NCBI GenBank assembly: GCA_934777245.1
Contig: CAKVND010000051.1
Coordinates: 1-15,869 of the forward strand
DNA length: 15,869 bases
Origin: an uncultured Candidatus Melainabacteria bacterium
Lineage (GTDB): Bacteria; Cyanobacteriota; Vampirovibrionia; Gastranaerophilales; Gastranaerophilaceae
Direction: 5' to 3'
Positions 7,140-15,408 of the stretch are shown piece after piece. Below the pieces are notes generated by a model. That model searched no databases and was not told where the DNA came from. It saw only the letters and a program-made list of their open reading frames with translations. The position numbers were made by a program, and so were the translations under genes. Within the stretch, counting starts at the first letter, position 1. Every line of letters starts with the position of its first letter.

Positions 7140-7838
7140 CTATGATACAGAGCCTAATTGGCTTATAACTTTTTGTAAATTTGAGCTTTCAAGTAAGAAA
7201 ATCTGACGATTTGCTTCAAAATTTCTTACTACAGGCTTTACTGCTAAAAACTCATTTTGAATAGTTACGTTTGAATACTCATTATAACCTTGTTTAACAT
7301 CAGGATTAAGAACTGCCATACCATTGGCATCAACAATTCCTAAATGACCTGCTTCAACAAGTTGATTTGAATTTTTATCGTAAACACTTATTTTTCCTTT
7401 TGTATTTACGACAACTTGTGTTGCATTATCAGGTACAACAGGTAGTTTTATCGGCATGCCGGCATCTGAAAGTACAGGATTATCTTCAAGATTCAACAGA
7501 TTTCCTGATTTATCAAGTTTAAATCTGCCATCACGAGTTAATTGTACACCTTCAGGAGTCTGAACTTGGAAGTAGCCTTTATTTGCCATTGTAATATCAA
7601 GCGGATTTTTTGAAACCATAATACGTCCAACTTGATCATCAACAGTACTAGACAATCCGTGTACACCAATATATTCCGTAAATGATGAAACAACAGGTTC
7701 GCGTCTTTGATAACCGACTTTATCGAAGCCAGCAACATTTTCATTTATCATTCCTAAAATTTCGCTTTGAACATGCATTGCTCTGATTGAAGCTTTCATG
7801 CCTTGTTCGCAAAATCTTACACCACCGTTGATTTGCAT
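7140..7838 (-). CDS. Flagellar rod/hook-basal body protein, FlgF/FlgG family (first gene of the operon)
   Basis: A 232-aa FlgF/FlgG-family protein. The rod motif is degenerate: INENVAGFDKVGYQRR (31-46), where most relatives have NNIANVNTxGYKR. IMVSKNPLDITMANKGYFQV (73-92) and LTRDGRFKLDKSGNLLN (100-116) are well conserved family blocks. The C-terminal helix (VVRNFEANRQIFLLESSNLQKVISQLG) matches the terminal D0 helix. The ribosome site GAGG (7849-7846) is 7 nt before the ATG. It heads the rod operon, with the next gene starting 10 nt after its stop. The divergent intergenic region upstream contains a sigma-28-like promoter. It is a paralogue of the next gene, together presumably supplying the FlgF and FlgG roles. 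Confidence 0.85.
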   Translation of the reverse strand: MQINGGVRFCEQGMKASIRAMHVQSEILGMINENVAGFDKVGYQRREPVVSSFTEYIGVHGLSSTVDDQVGRIMVSKNPLDITMANKGYFQVQTPEGVQLTRDGRFKLDKSGNLLNLEDNPVLSDAGMPIKLPVVPDNATQVVVNTKGKISVYDKNSNQLVEAGHLGIVDANGMAVLNPDVKQGYNEYSNVTIQNEFLAVKPVVRNFEANRQIFLLESSNLQKVISQLGSVS

Positions 7839-7870
7839 AGTCGTACCTCACATTACTGTACTCTATAGTT

Positions 7871-7898
7871 TTATCGGATAATTAGAATATTTGCTTTA
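7871..7898 (-). promoter_or_regulatory. Putative sigma-28 (FliA-type) promoter for the flagellar rod operon
   Basis: On the minus strand TAAA (7898-7895) is followed after 16 bases by TCCGATAA (7878-7871), against a consensus of TAAA-N15-GCCGATAA. Transcription would start about 25 bases before the ATG at 7838, leaving room for the good ribosome site. Confidence 0.45.
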
Positions 7899-7969
7899 GT
7901 TAATATTCGAAAAATCATCCGTTTGATGTAGTAATATGCTTTTAATATTTTTTTTTAATAAGTCAATGT

Positions 7970-8004
7970 TTGAACTTGTTTTTGTGTTATTCTATTACTA
8001 TAAA
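7970..8004 (+). promoter_or_regulatory. Putative valS promoter region
   Basis: Two overlapping sigma-70-type options exist: TTGAAC (7970-7975) with TATTAC (7993-7998), or TTGTTT (7976-7981) with TATAAA (7999-8004), each with 17-bp spacing. The leader would be short, and I see no T-box or attenuator fold. Confidence 0.3.
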
Positions 8005-8023
8005 ACACTAGTGAGGATTTTTT

Positions 8024-10696
8024 ATGACAGAAACTAAAATAAAAGTAGAAGATTTACCTACTGTTTATGACGCAAAGTCAACAGAAGAAAAAATGTATAA
8101 ATTTTGGGAAGACGGCGAGTATTTTAAAGCTGATGCTCATTCTAAAAAACCGCCTTTCACAATTGTAATTCCGCCACCAAACGTAACCGGTGTTTTACAC
8201 ATGGGACACGCGCTTGACGGAACTTTACAAGATATTTTAACTCGTTACCACAGAATGAGCGGATACGAAGCACTTTGGGTACCGGGTACTGACCACGCAG
8301 GTATTGCAACTCAAGCAGTTGTAGAAAAACAATTAAGAAAAGAAGGTTTAACTCGTCATGATTTGGGACGCGAAGAATTCTTAAAAAGAACTTGGGCTTG
8401 GGCTAACGAACACAAATCTGCAATCTTAAACCAATTCAAACGTTTAGGTGCATCTTTTGACCGTTCAAGAGAAAGATTTACATTTGACGAAGGTTGTTCA
8501 GAAGCAGTTAAAGAAGTTTTCGTAACACTTTACAACAAAGGCTTAATTTACAAAGGCGCGTACATTGTAAACTGGTGTCCTCGCTGTCAATCAGCTATTT
8601 CTGATATCGAAACAGAATACGAAACAGAACAAGGACATCTATGGGAAATTTCTTATCCGCTTGTAGGTGAATCAGGCGCAATTATTGTTGCAACAACTCG
8701 TCCGGAAACTATGTTTGGTGATGTTGCAATCGCAGTAAACCCATCCGATAAAAAATATTCAGAATTAATCGGCAAAACTGTAATGATTCCGTTATCAGGA
8801 CGTCAAATTCCTATTATTGCGGATGAATACGTTGATAAATCATTCGGAACAGGTGCTGTTAAAATTACTCCTGCACACGATCCTAACGATTACGAAGTAG
8901 GCAAACGTCATAACTTTAAACCAATTTGGGTTATTGATGAAGAAGGGAAGATGAAGTCTTGCGCAGAAGTTCCTCTTGATTATCAAGGCTTAGACAGATA
9001 CGAAGCTCGTAAAAAAGTTGTTGATATGCTAAGTTACAATAATTTCTTATTAAGGGTAAAAGACCACGAACACAACGTTGGTAAATGTCAAAGATGTAAT
9101 ACAACCATTGAACCATTGCTTTCAGAACAATGGTTTGTAAAAATGGGACCTTTGGCAAAAGAAGCTATCGCAGCAGTTAAAGACGGCAGAATAGAATTTA
9201 TCCCTGAACGTTGGGAAAAGAACTACTTAGGATGGATGGAAAACATTCGCGATTGGTGTATTTCTCGTCAATTATGGTGGGGACACCAAATTCCTGCATA
9301 TTATCACAAGCAAACAGGTGAAATGGTTGTAGCTAAAGAAAATCCTGATCCTGAAAATTACGTACAAGACACTGATTGTCTTGATACTTGGTTCTCATCA
9401 GGTTTATGGCCATTCTCAACAATGGGATTCCCTAACGCTGAAACAGATGACTATAAGAAATTCTATCCAACATCAGTTCTTGTAACAGGTTTTGATATTA
9501 TTTTCTTCTGGGTTGCAAGAATGATTACAATGGGCTTGGAATTCACAGGAAAAGCACCATTCTCTAAAGTTTACATTCACGGTTTGATTAGAGATGAAAA
9601 AGGTCAAAAGATGTCAAAATCTAAAGGCAACACAATCGACCCTGTTCAAATTATCGACAAATACGGATGTGATGCTTTGAGATTTACAATGACTTCACTT
9701 TGTACTTATGGCGGACAAGATATCAAGGTTTCTGACGAAAGATTTGAATACGGTAGAAATTTTGCAAACAAAATTTGGAACGCATCAAGATTTGTTATGA
9801 TGAACCTTGAAGGTGTTGATAATAAAGCAATTGATAAATCTAAATTGACTCTTGTAGACAAATGGATTTTGAACCAATTGAACGAAACTGCTAAAATTGT
9901 AAACGACAATATGAAAGAATACAGAATTGGTGAAATTGCTCACACATTGTATGATTTCTTCCGTAGTGAATATTGCGATTGGTACGTTGAAATTGCTAAG
10001 ATTCAACTTCAAGATTCTGAATTAAAAGCTAATACTCAAAGAGTTTTGAGATATGTTCTTGATATGTCATTAAGAATGCTTCATCCGATTATGCCACATA
10101 TTACAGAAGAAATTTGGCAAGATATTAAAGCAATCAGCGGATTTGGTGCTGATGAAGATGTGCCAAGTGCTTTAATTATTGCGAACTTCCCTAAATATGA
10201 TAAAGAATGGGCATTTCCTAAAGAAGCAGAGGAAATGAATTTGGTATTTGAAACAATTAAGTCTTTGAGAAACGTAAGACAAAGTTTCAACATTCCAACT
10301 TCAGCAACTGTTGATGTGGAAATTAGAGCTGAAGGCAAAGAAAAAGAAATATTTGGAGAAATCGAAGCTTATATCCACAGACTTGCAAAAGTTAATAATA
10401 TAACTTATGCAAATCTTGATGCGCCTGTTCCTCCAAAATCAGCAACAGCAGTTGTTTCAACTTCTAAGTTAATCGTACCTCTTGCAGATTTGATTGATTT
10501 AGAAGCGGAAGTTAAACGTCAAGAAAAGAAATTAGAAAAATTGACAAACGAAAAGAATTCTTTAATGGGCAGAATGAAAAACGAAAAATTTGTTGCAAAT
10601 GCACCAAAAGAACTCGTTGAACAAACAAATGCAAGAATTGAAGAAATTACTGCTCAAGAAGGTGTTATTAAAGATTTGATTGAATCTTTAAAATAA
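8024..10696 (+). CDS. valS: Valine--tRNA ligase
   Basis: An 890-aa cytosolic class Ia aminoacyl-tRNA synthetase that charges tRNA-Val. The HIGH-type motif HMGH is at 59-62 within PPPNVTGVLHMGHALDGTLQ, and KMSKS at 529-533 within GQKMSKSKGNTIDP. The editing domain contains the ATTRPETMFGDVAIAV block. Cysteine pairs in NWCPRC and KCQRC suggest zinc-knuckle structure. GWMENIRDWCISRQLWWG is the usual catalytic-core block. The end (from about 820, LADLIDLEAEVKRQEKKLEKL) is the ValRS tRNA-arm coiled coil. Length is normal. GAGG at 8013-8016, 7 nt before the ATG, fixes the start. It is divergent from the flagellar operon, monocistronic, and followed by a hairpin terminator with a T-run. Confidence 0.98.
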   Translation: MTETKIKVEDLPTVYDAKSTEEKMYKFWEDGEYFKADAHSKKPPFTIVIPPPNVTGVLHMGHALDGTLQDILTRYHRMSGYEALWVPGTDHAGIATQAVVEKQLRKEGLTRHDLGREEFLKRTWAWANEHKSAILNQFKRLGASFDRSRERFTFDEGCSEAVKEVFVTLYNKGLIYKGAYIVNWCPRCQSAISDIETEYETEQGHLWEISYPLVGESGAIIVATTRPETMFGDVAIAVNPSDKKYSELIGKTVMIPLSGRQIPIIADEYVDKSFGTGAVKITPAHDPNDYEVGKRHNFKPIWVIDEEGKMKSCAEVPLDYQGLDRYEARKKVVDMLSYNNFLLRVKDHEHNVGKCQRCNTTIEPLLSEQWFVKMGPLAKEAIAAVKDGRIEFIPERWEKNYLGWMENIRDWCISRQLWWGHQIPAYYHKQTGEMVVAKENPDPENYVQDTDCLDTWFSSGLWPFSTMGFPNAETDDYKKFYPTSVLVTGFDIIFFWVARMITMGLEFTGKAPFSKVYIHGLIRDEKGQKMSKSKGNTIDPVQIIDKYGCDALRFTMTSLCTYGGQDIKVSDERFEYGRNFANKIWNASRFVMMNLEGVDNKAIDKSKLTLVDKWILNQLNETAKIVNDNMKEYRIGEIAHTLYDFFRSEYCDWYVEIAKIQLQDSELKANTQRVLRYVLDMSLRMLHPIMPHITEEIWQDIKAISGFGADEDVPSALIIANFPKYDKEWAFPKEAEEMNLVFETIKSLRNVRQSFNIPTSATVDVEIRAEGKEKEIFGEIEAYIHRLAKVNNITYANLDAPVPPKSATAVVSTSKLIVPLADLIDLEAEVKRQEKKLEKLTNEKNSLMGRMKNEKFVANAPKELVEQTNARIEEITAQEGVIKDLIESLK

Positions 10697-10710
10697 TCAA
10701 AATTGCTTTT

Positions 10711-10746
10711 ATATGGCGCGCCTTAAAAGGCGCGCCATATTTTTTT
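10711..10746 (+). terminator. valS intrinsic terminator (GC-rich hairpin plus T-run)
   Basis: Bases 10711-10722 pair with 10729-10740 around TTAAAA, and seven Ts follow at 10740-10746. The stem ATATGGCGCGCC has the same core as the hairpin at 1951-1988. Confidence 0.85.
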
Positions 10747-10769
10747 GCTAAAAAATCCACAACCCCCTA

Positions 10770-10798
10770 TTGCGAAAAAAAGAAAATATCTCTATAAT
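10770..10798 (+). promoter_or_regulatory. Sigma-70-type promoter for the anchored extracytoplasmic protein
   Basis: TTGCGA (10770-10775) and a perfect TATAAT (10793-10798) are 17 bp apart. Transcription would start near 10805, leaving a leader of about 33 nt with GTGGGG (10825-10830), 7 nt before the ATG. Confidence 0.65.
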
Positions 10799-10837
10799 AT
10801 CAATAGAAGCACAATTTTGTGTTAGTGGGGCATTAAG

Positions 10838-11809
10838 ATGAGAAAAAAAGTAGTTGGTGGAATCGTTTTAGGAGCAGTCATTTTAGCTTGTTGCGCAGCT
10901 TTAGTTTTAACCAAAGAAACAAAACAAGAAGACGAGATTGTTGAAAAAGAAATCAAGCAAGTCGAAAAACCTACAAATTCACAGGCTCAAAAAGGCTCTA
11001 GGCCTCAACAAGTAAAAAAAGTTGAAAAAGAAATTGGAATAAAAACTGATTTATATAAAGAAGTACCGGATAATCTGTTGCCATTATCAGCAATCAGTGA
11101 AATCGCCAACTTAAATGGCGGAGTTCATAAAACAATAAAAGAATTAGTTAATAATTCAACCGGAGTTTTATATGCAAAACGCAGTGGCAACAAGTTAATT
11201 ATGGTAGTTGAAAATCCGAATGATAACAGGCATGGACTAGAATTTATAGAAATTTCAGCGGACGGAAAGCACGAAAAAACAAGTTTTCTTTTATCAAAGT
11301 ATTCGGAAACTGATACAGAAAATGATATCTGGGAATATGAAGAAACTGAAGATGTCAAACGTCCGATTAAACACATAAAGCATAATTCTAATGGAGAAAT
11401 TGAGTTTACTGAAACCTGGAATTATTCATCAGATGAACCTATTAAATACGAACTTAAAAACAAAGACGACAAAGTCGTTTCAATTTTGAAAGAAACAATA
11501 GATGATAATAACAGCATGCGCCAAGAGCACTTAATCTATGACAAAGAAGGTAAAACAAAAGTAAATCTAACCGTTAATTATGACGGCGCAGATTTAACCA
11601 GATTCACTTATTATAATGCTGACAAACAAGATGAAAGTGGTAGTGTATTCAGCGAATATCAAGACGGAGTTAAAACTAAAGAAACAGTCTATACTTCTGA
11701 TTACAAAGTAAAAAATGTTTATCAACCACAATACAAGGACGGCGAACGTTCTGAAATTAAAGTTTTTGATAATGAAAACAAAGAAATCGAAACACTATCT
11801 TCTAACTAA
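10838..11809 (+). CDS. Hypothetical signal-anchored extracytoplasmic protein with beta-repeat C-terminus
   Basis: A 323-aa protein. MRKK is followed by a hydrophobic segment (5-25, VVGGIVLGAVILACCAALVL) that serves as a signal anchor. ILAC at 15-18 is only a marginal lipobox, so a lipoprotein is possible but not favoured. Residues 26-65 are a charged, Lys/Glu/Gln-rich linker. From about 185 onward the sequence is a run of short alternating strands with turns (for example GKTKVNLTVNYDGADL, TRFTYYNADKQDESGSV, KTKETVYTSDYKVKNVY), resembling YD-type or other beta-meandering surface repeats. No catalytic motif is seen. It has its own strong promoter and is convergent with the next gene, with 8 bp between stops and no terminator. 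Its function is unknown. Confidence 0.75.
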   Translation: MRKKVVGGIVLGAVILACCAALVLTKETKQEDEIVEKEIKQVEKPTNSQAQKGSRPQQVKKVEKEIGIKTDLYKEVPDNLLPLSAISEIANLNGGVHKTIKELVNNSTGVLYAKRSGNKLIMVVENPNDNRHGLEFIEISADGKHEKTSFLLSKYSETDTENDIWEYEETEDVKRPIKHIKHNSNGEIEFTETWNYSSDEPIKYELKNKDDKVVSILKETIDDNNSMRQEHLIYDKEGKTKVNLTVNYDGADLTRFTYYNADKQDESGSVFSEYQDGVKTKETVYTSDYKVKNVYQPQYKDGERSEIKVFDNENKEIETLSSN

Positions 11810-11817
11810 AGATATTT

Positions 11818-12603
11818 CTAAAACAAAAAAGGTTCTTCCATTTCAACTTTTTTAGGTCGACTATAGTAATCCATTATTTTACTTGCAGCTCCGACTGCCA
11901 AGCCTGTTGCGACAGCTTGTCCTATGTAAGTCAAAAGCGCTTTGCCGTACAATTTTTTCATATTTTTAATTAAAGGTTCTGCAAGTCCAGTTTTTCTAGC
12001 CAGTTTAACGCCTTTATAACTTGCCATTCCTTCTTCGAAAACAGTAGGTAGCATACAAGCAAAAGCAATTTTTCCACAATTGTCTTTAACTACGTCCATT
12101 CCGTCGCGTGGAGCTTCTTTTGGCTTTGTGCGCTGGAATAGTGCCACATACCCCATCAAACCTGCAGCGGCACGTCCCGGCCAACGCATTTTGCTTAAAA
12201 GTTTACCCACTTTACCTTTCAAATCATTTAAAGCATGACCTGCTTCATGAAAACCTGCAATAGAGATTTTATCCGTATTTATTACAATATTTTTGGTTGA
12301 AGGTTGATAATAAGCGTTTTGTCCGCAACAAACATCAGACATATTATGAAGTAACTGTGCGGGAATAATTTTAACGCCTTTTTCTTCCAGCCCCGCAATC
12401 TTTATTGATTTTTCAAAAGCATCTTTGTATAAATCATTTTGCGTATGTTCTTTAATCAATTGAGAAGCAAATGGTTTTGAAAAAGCAGGTAAAGTTCCCA
12501 TAATTGCAGAAGACGCAATACTTGCCAAGATAAAGCCTTTTGAGCTATCGCCTTGCGTTCGCGGAATATATTGATTACCATCATAATAATAAGAACTTAC
12601 CAT
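11818..12603 (-). CDS. Putative membrane-associated zinc metallopeptidase (HEAGH motif)
   Basis: A 261-aa protein with the zincin motif HEAGH at 119-123 (FHEAGHALNDL): two His zinc ligands and the catalytic Glu. A possible third acidic ligand is E190 or E191 in VFEEGMASYKGVKLA, about 70 residues later, in a gluzincin-like arrangement where Glu lies in an E-x-x-A/S helix. The N-terminal segment 23-47 is hydrophobic (GFILASIASSAIMGTLPA), as are stretches around 142-156 and 222-242, consistent with membrane association. VCCGQNAYY at 91-99 and NIVINT at 105-110 precede the motif, as in other zincins where a strand leads into the active helix. No exact family is recognised. The start at 12603 has only weak ribosome binding. 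It is divergent from the radical SAM gene (95 bp apart). Confidence 0.7.
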   Translation of the reverse strand: MVSSYYYDGNQYIPRTQGDSSKGFILASIASSAIMGTLPAFSKPFASQLIKEHTQNDLYKDAFEKSIKIAGLEEKGVKIIPAQLLHNMSDVCCGQNAYYQPSTKNIVINTDKISIAGFHEAGHALNDLKGKVGKLLSKMRWPGRAAAGLMGYVALFQRTKPKEAPRDGMDVVKDNCGKIAFACMLPTVFEEGMASYKGVKLARKTGLAEPLIKNMKKLYGKALLTYIGQAVATGLAVGAASKIMDYYSRPKKVEMEEPFLF

Positions 12604-12659
12604 GCCACATTTTCCAGAAAACTACACTTATTTATATTAAAACAAAATCTATAAAAAAA

Positions 12660-12687
12660 TTGCTAAATTGTTACAGTTTGTTATATT
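12660..12687 (+). promoter_or_regulatory. Putative promoter of the radical SAM gene
   Basis: TTGCTA (12660-12665) and TATATT (12682-12687) are 16 bp apart. Transcription would begin around 12694, only about 5 bases before the ATG at 12699. There is no Shine-Dalgarno sequence there, suggesting a nearly leaderless mRNA. Confidence 0.3.
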
Positions 12688-12698
12688 ATAAATTTATT

Positions 12699-15287
12699 AT
12701 GAATTGTTTTTTTAGAGATCAGCAAGAAGCTTTATATAAAGCTACAAAACCTTACCAATATGTGGGTGGAGAATTTTTATCATACAACAAAGATTTTGAC
12801 AAAGCGAAAGTTCGTTTTGCGTTTGTATTTCCTGATAAATATGAAATTGGGATTAGCAATCTTGGAGTTAGAATTATATATGATAGAGTCAATGCGCAAG
12901 AAGGCATGATGGCCGATAGAGCCTACGCGCCCGAGCCTGATTTTAAACCCGAATTTCTATACGGCGTGGAGTCTAAACGTGCGCTCAAAGATTTTGACGG
13001 TATAGGTTTCTCTCTACAATATGAATTATCTTATCCGACTGTTTTAAAAATGATTGAAATGTCCGGTATTACGGTTAGAAATGATGAACGAAAAGATAAC
13101 GAACCAATAGTTTTAGCTGGCGGACCTTGTTGTTATAATCCGCTTCCGATGTGCGAATTTATCGACGTATTTTGTATCGGAGACGGAGAAGAAATGATGG
13201 TGAATGTTTGTGAAGTGTTGGAAAAAACAAAAGGGCTTCCAAGAAAACAAAGAATTGAAAAGCTGTGCGAAATCAAAGGTTGTTGGAGTAGTACTCCCCT
13301 CGCCCCTTGCGGGGATAGCAACCCACCCCAACCCTCCCTATCTAGGGAGGGAGTTTACCGCCCTGTTGAAAAGCGCCTTGCGCCATTGACTCTAGAACTA
13401 GCTTCAACTTCTTATCCGATTCCGTTTTCAAGTTCGGTTCACGATAGAGCGATTGTGGAAATTCGTCGCGGTTGTGGTAGAATGTGCCGTTTTTGTCAAC
13501 CCGGACACGTAACCTTGCCTATTAGAGAGCGTTCGGCAGAAGATATTATTACAATAACAAAAGAACTTATTAACAATACAGGCTATGATGAATATTCTTT
13601 GCTTTCATTATCATCAAACGATTATTCAAATATCAAAGAAGTCATAAAAGAATTGGCTGTTGATTTTAATAAAAAGAAAATCTCGGTTTCACTCCCTAGC
13701 CAACGTATTGACGGATTTAATCTTGAACTTGCAAATCTTGTTCAATCTGTTCGTAAATCCGGCATGACACTTGCACCTGAGGCTGGCAGTCAGCGTTTAA
13801 GAAATGTTATAAAGAAAAATATTTCAGAAGAACAAATCATTAACGCAGCTTTAACGCTTTACGAAAATGGCTGGTCTAAAATTAAGTTCTATTTCATTTC
13901 AGGGCTTCCGACTGAAACATTGGAAGATATGGATGAAATGGCTGAACTTCTTAATAAAATAAAATATCGTGCGAAATTGATTAAGCGTGAAAAAGAGTTA
14001 AAACACGGTTTTGAAATTACTTGTACGCTTTCAATTTTTGTACCTAAACCGTTTACACCATTCCAATGGTGTCCGCAAATGGATTTGGACAAAGTAACAG
14101 AGCATATTCACTATTTGAAAGAAAAAACTAAACATATTAAAGGACTAAAAATTAATTACCACGAAAAATTTGTTTCTCAAATCGAAGCAGCCTTGACTCG
14201 CGGTGATGCAAGCTTGTGTAAATATATAGAAGCTCTTTATAAAAAAGGCTGTTATTTGGATGCTTGGGGTGAATATTTTGATAAAAACGTTTGGGCTGAG
14301 ACGGCTAAAGAATGCGGATTTACGCTTGAAGATTATGCAAGAAAATCTTTTGACTTAGATGAAGTTTTGCCTTGGGATTTCATTAATACAGGACTAAAAA
14401 AAGAATGGCTACAAAACGAATATAGAGAAGCGATGAAACAAGGTTGCGAATTTAATTTACAACCGACTTGCGAAAACAAATGTGTTCAATGTGGTGTTTG
14501 TCCAAATTTAAAAACACATAAAGTTATGGCAAAGCCTTATAAAGCATCAGAAGAAGCTCAAAAAATTGTTTCAATTGAAGAACATCGCGATCCTACAAGA
14601 GCGAATGTTGACCCTAATATTCCTGTTTATCGCTACCGTTTAAAAATAACGAAAAAAGGCTTGCTTAGATATTTTTCACACCTTGATTGGCAAAGCACAT
14701 TCCATAAGGTTTTAGCGCGTTCCGGCTTGAATATGGTGTTCACACTCGGTTTCAACCCTACAATGAAGGTGTCTATGGGTGTTGCACTACCTTTGTTTGC
14801 GCAATCGGAAGGCGAACTTGTAGATATCGAAATTTATGATAATCTGACAGAAAAAGAGGTTATGGATATTATTAATCCAAAACTCCCTGATGGTGCGAAG
14901 ATTGTTGATGTTAAAAGGGTTGAAAGGTACACTACGGCGGTTGATATCGCAGCTCAGTGGGCAGAATATTGTATAACACCATATTGTAAATCTAACGAGA
15001 ACTATGATTTTGAGGAATTTAAAAAGGATGTTGAAAGAGTGCTAACTTCACCTGAAATTTTAATTTCCAAGAAAAATAAAAAAGGAATTGAAAAAACTAC
15101 TGATTTCAAAAAGTCAGTAGGAACTTACAGGTTCGAAGACGGTAGTCTTTATATATTCCTAAAAACAGGACAAGGCTCTGACATTCCGGCTCTGAGAGCG
15201 GATAGCTTGATGCAGCTTGTGAATCCTGAAAGATTATTCTATATTACAAGACTTCGTTTCTTGGATGAAAATTTAAAAGAGTTGTAA
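12699..15287 (+). CDS. B12-binding-like radical SAM protein fused to a DUF2344 (radical SAM-linked) domain
   Basis: An 862-aa two-part protein. Residues 1-190 match the TIGR03960 N-terminal domain (YVGGEFLSYNKDF, FPDKYEIGISNLGVRIIYD), B12-binding-like in fold. The radical SAM core follows: RRGCGRMCRFCQPG gives C259, C263 and C266 (CX3CX2C), which coordinate the 4Fe-4S cluster that cleaves SAM. A second Cys group (C591, C595, C598, C601) probably binds metal. Residues 644-862 are the DUF2344/TIGR03936 domain (YRYRLKITKKGLLRYFSHLDW, LGFNPTMKVSMGVALPL). The two halves are separate genes in many bacteria and fused in others; the substrate is not established, although a link to RNA modification or ribosome-related genes is often seen. 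I chose the Met at 12699 over an upstream in-frame Met at 12540, which would overlap the divergent gene and adds non-homologous residues. A GC-rich repeat interrupts it in frame at residues 199-219. Confidence 0.88.
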   Translation: MNCFFRDQQEALYKATKPYQYVGGEFLSYNKDFDKAKVRFAFVFPDKYEIGISNLGVRIIYDRVNAQEGMMADRAYAPEPDFKPEFLYGVESKRALKDFDGIGFSLQYELSYPTVLKMIEMSGITVRNDERKDNEPIVLAGGPCCYNPLPMCEFIDVFCIGDGEEMMVNVCEVLEKTKGLPRKQRIEKLCEIKGCWSSTPLAPCGDSNPPQPSLSREGVYRPVEKRLAPLTLELASTSYPIPFSSSVHDRAIVEIRRGCGRMCRFCQPGHVTLPIRERSAEDIITITKELINNTGYDEYSLLSLSSNDYSNIKEVIKELAVDFNKKKISVSLPSQRIDGFNLELANLVQSVRKSGMTLAPEAGSQRLRNVIKKNISEEQIINAALTLYENGWSKIKFYFISGLPTETLEDMDEMAELLNKIKYRAKLIKREKELKHGFEITCTLSIFVPKPFTPFQWCPQMDLDKVTEHIHYLKEKTKHIKGLKINYHEKFVSQIEAALTRGDASLCKYIEALYKKGCYLDAWGEYFDKNVWAETAKECGFTLEDYARKSFDLDEVLPWDFINTGLKKEWLQNEYREAMKQGCEFNLQPTCENKCVQCGVCPNLKTHKVMAKPYKASEEAQKIVSIEEHRDPTRANVDPNIPVYRYRLKITKKGLLRYFSHLDWQSTFHKVLARSGLNMVFTLGFNPTMKVSMGVALPLFAQSEGELVDIEIYDNLTEKEVMDIINPKLPDGAKIVDVKRVERYTTAVDIAAQWAEYCITPYCKSNENYDFEEFKKDVERVLTSPEILISKKNKKGIEKTTDFKKSVGTYRFEDGSLYIFLKTGQGSDIPALRADSLMQLVNPERLFYITRLRFLDENLKEL
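13293..13354. repeat. In-frame GC-rich palindromic element inside the radical SAM gene
   Basis: A 62-bp block bounded by ACTCCC and GGGAGT. It contains CCCC-TTGC-GGGG and a perfect 9-bp stem CCCTCCCTA (13332-13340) / TAGGGAGGG (13343-13351). It is far more GC-rich than the host gene. It encodes TPLAPCGDSNPPQPSLSREG in frame, a Pro/Ser/Arg-rich string unlike any conserved part of the protein, placed in the linker just before the radical SAM core. The composition resembles dispersed GC-rich palindromic repeats that typically lie between genes. Confidence 0.75.
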
Positions 15288-15340
15288 ATTGTGTAATATA
15301 ACGGTGGAAACCGCTCACTTAGCCAATTGAAAATTGAAAG

Positions 15341-15381
15341 TGGACAATTGAAAATTGTTTTAAATAATTTTCAATTGTCCA
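15341..15381. terminator. 16-bp AT-rich hairpin downstream of the radical SAM gene
   Basis: Bases 15341-15356 pair with 15366-15381 around a 9-base loop. The arm contains CAATTGAAAATT, and a near copy of it (CAATTGAAAATTG) also occurs just upstream at 15324-15336, so it looks like a dispersed repeat that could act as a bidirectional terminator between the convergent genes. Confidence 0.5.
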
Positions 15382-15408
15382 TTATCCATTTTTAATTTAG
15401 AAAAGTAG

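Noticed and set aside
7851..8023. T-box or other tRNA-sensing leader before valS
   Set aside because: The space between the likely promoter and the ATG is too short, and no specifier-loop or T-box sequence is visible.
12540..12698. Upstream in-frame start for the radical SAM gene
   Set aside because: The extra 53 residues are low-complexity, overlap the divergent metallopeptidase gene by 64 bp, and precede the region where family similarity starts.
13113..13389. Short open frames over the GC-rich block in the radical SAM gene, both strands
   Set aside because: They have no ribosome sites and are by-products of the GC-rich insert and conserved coding frame.
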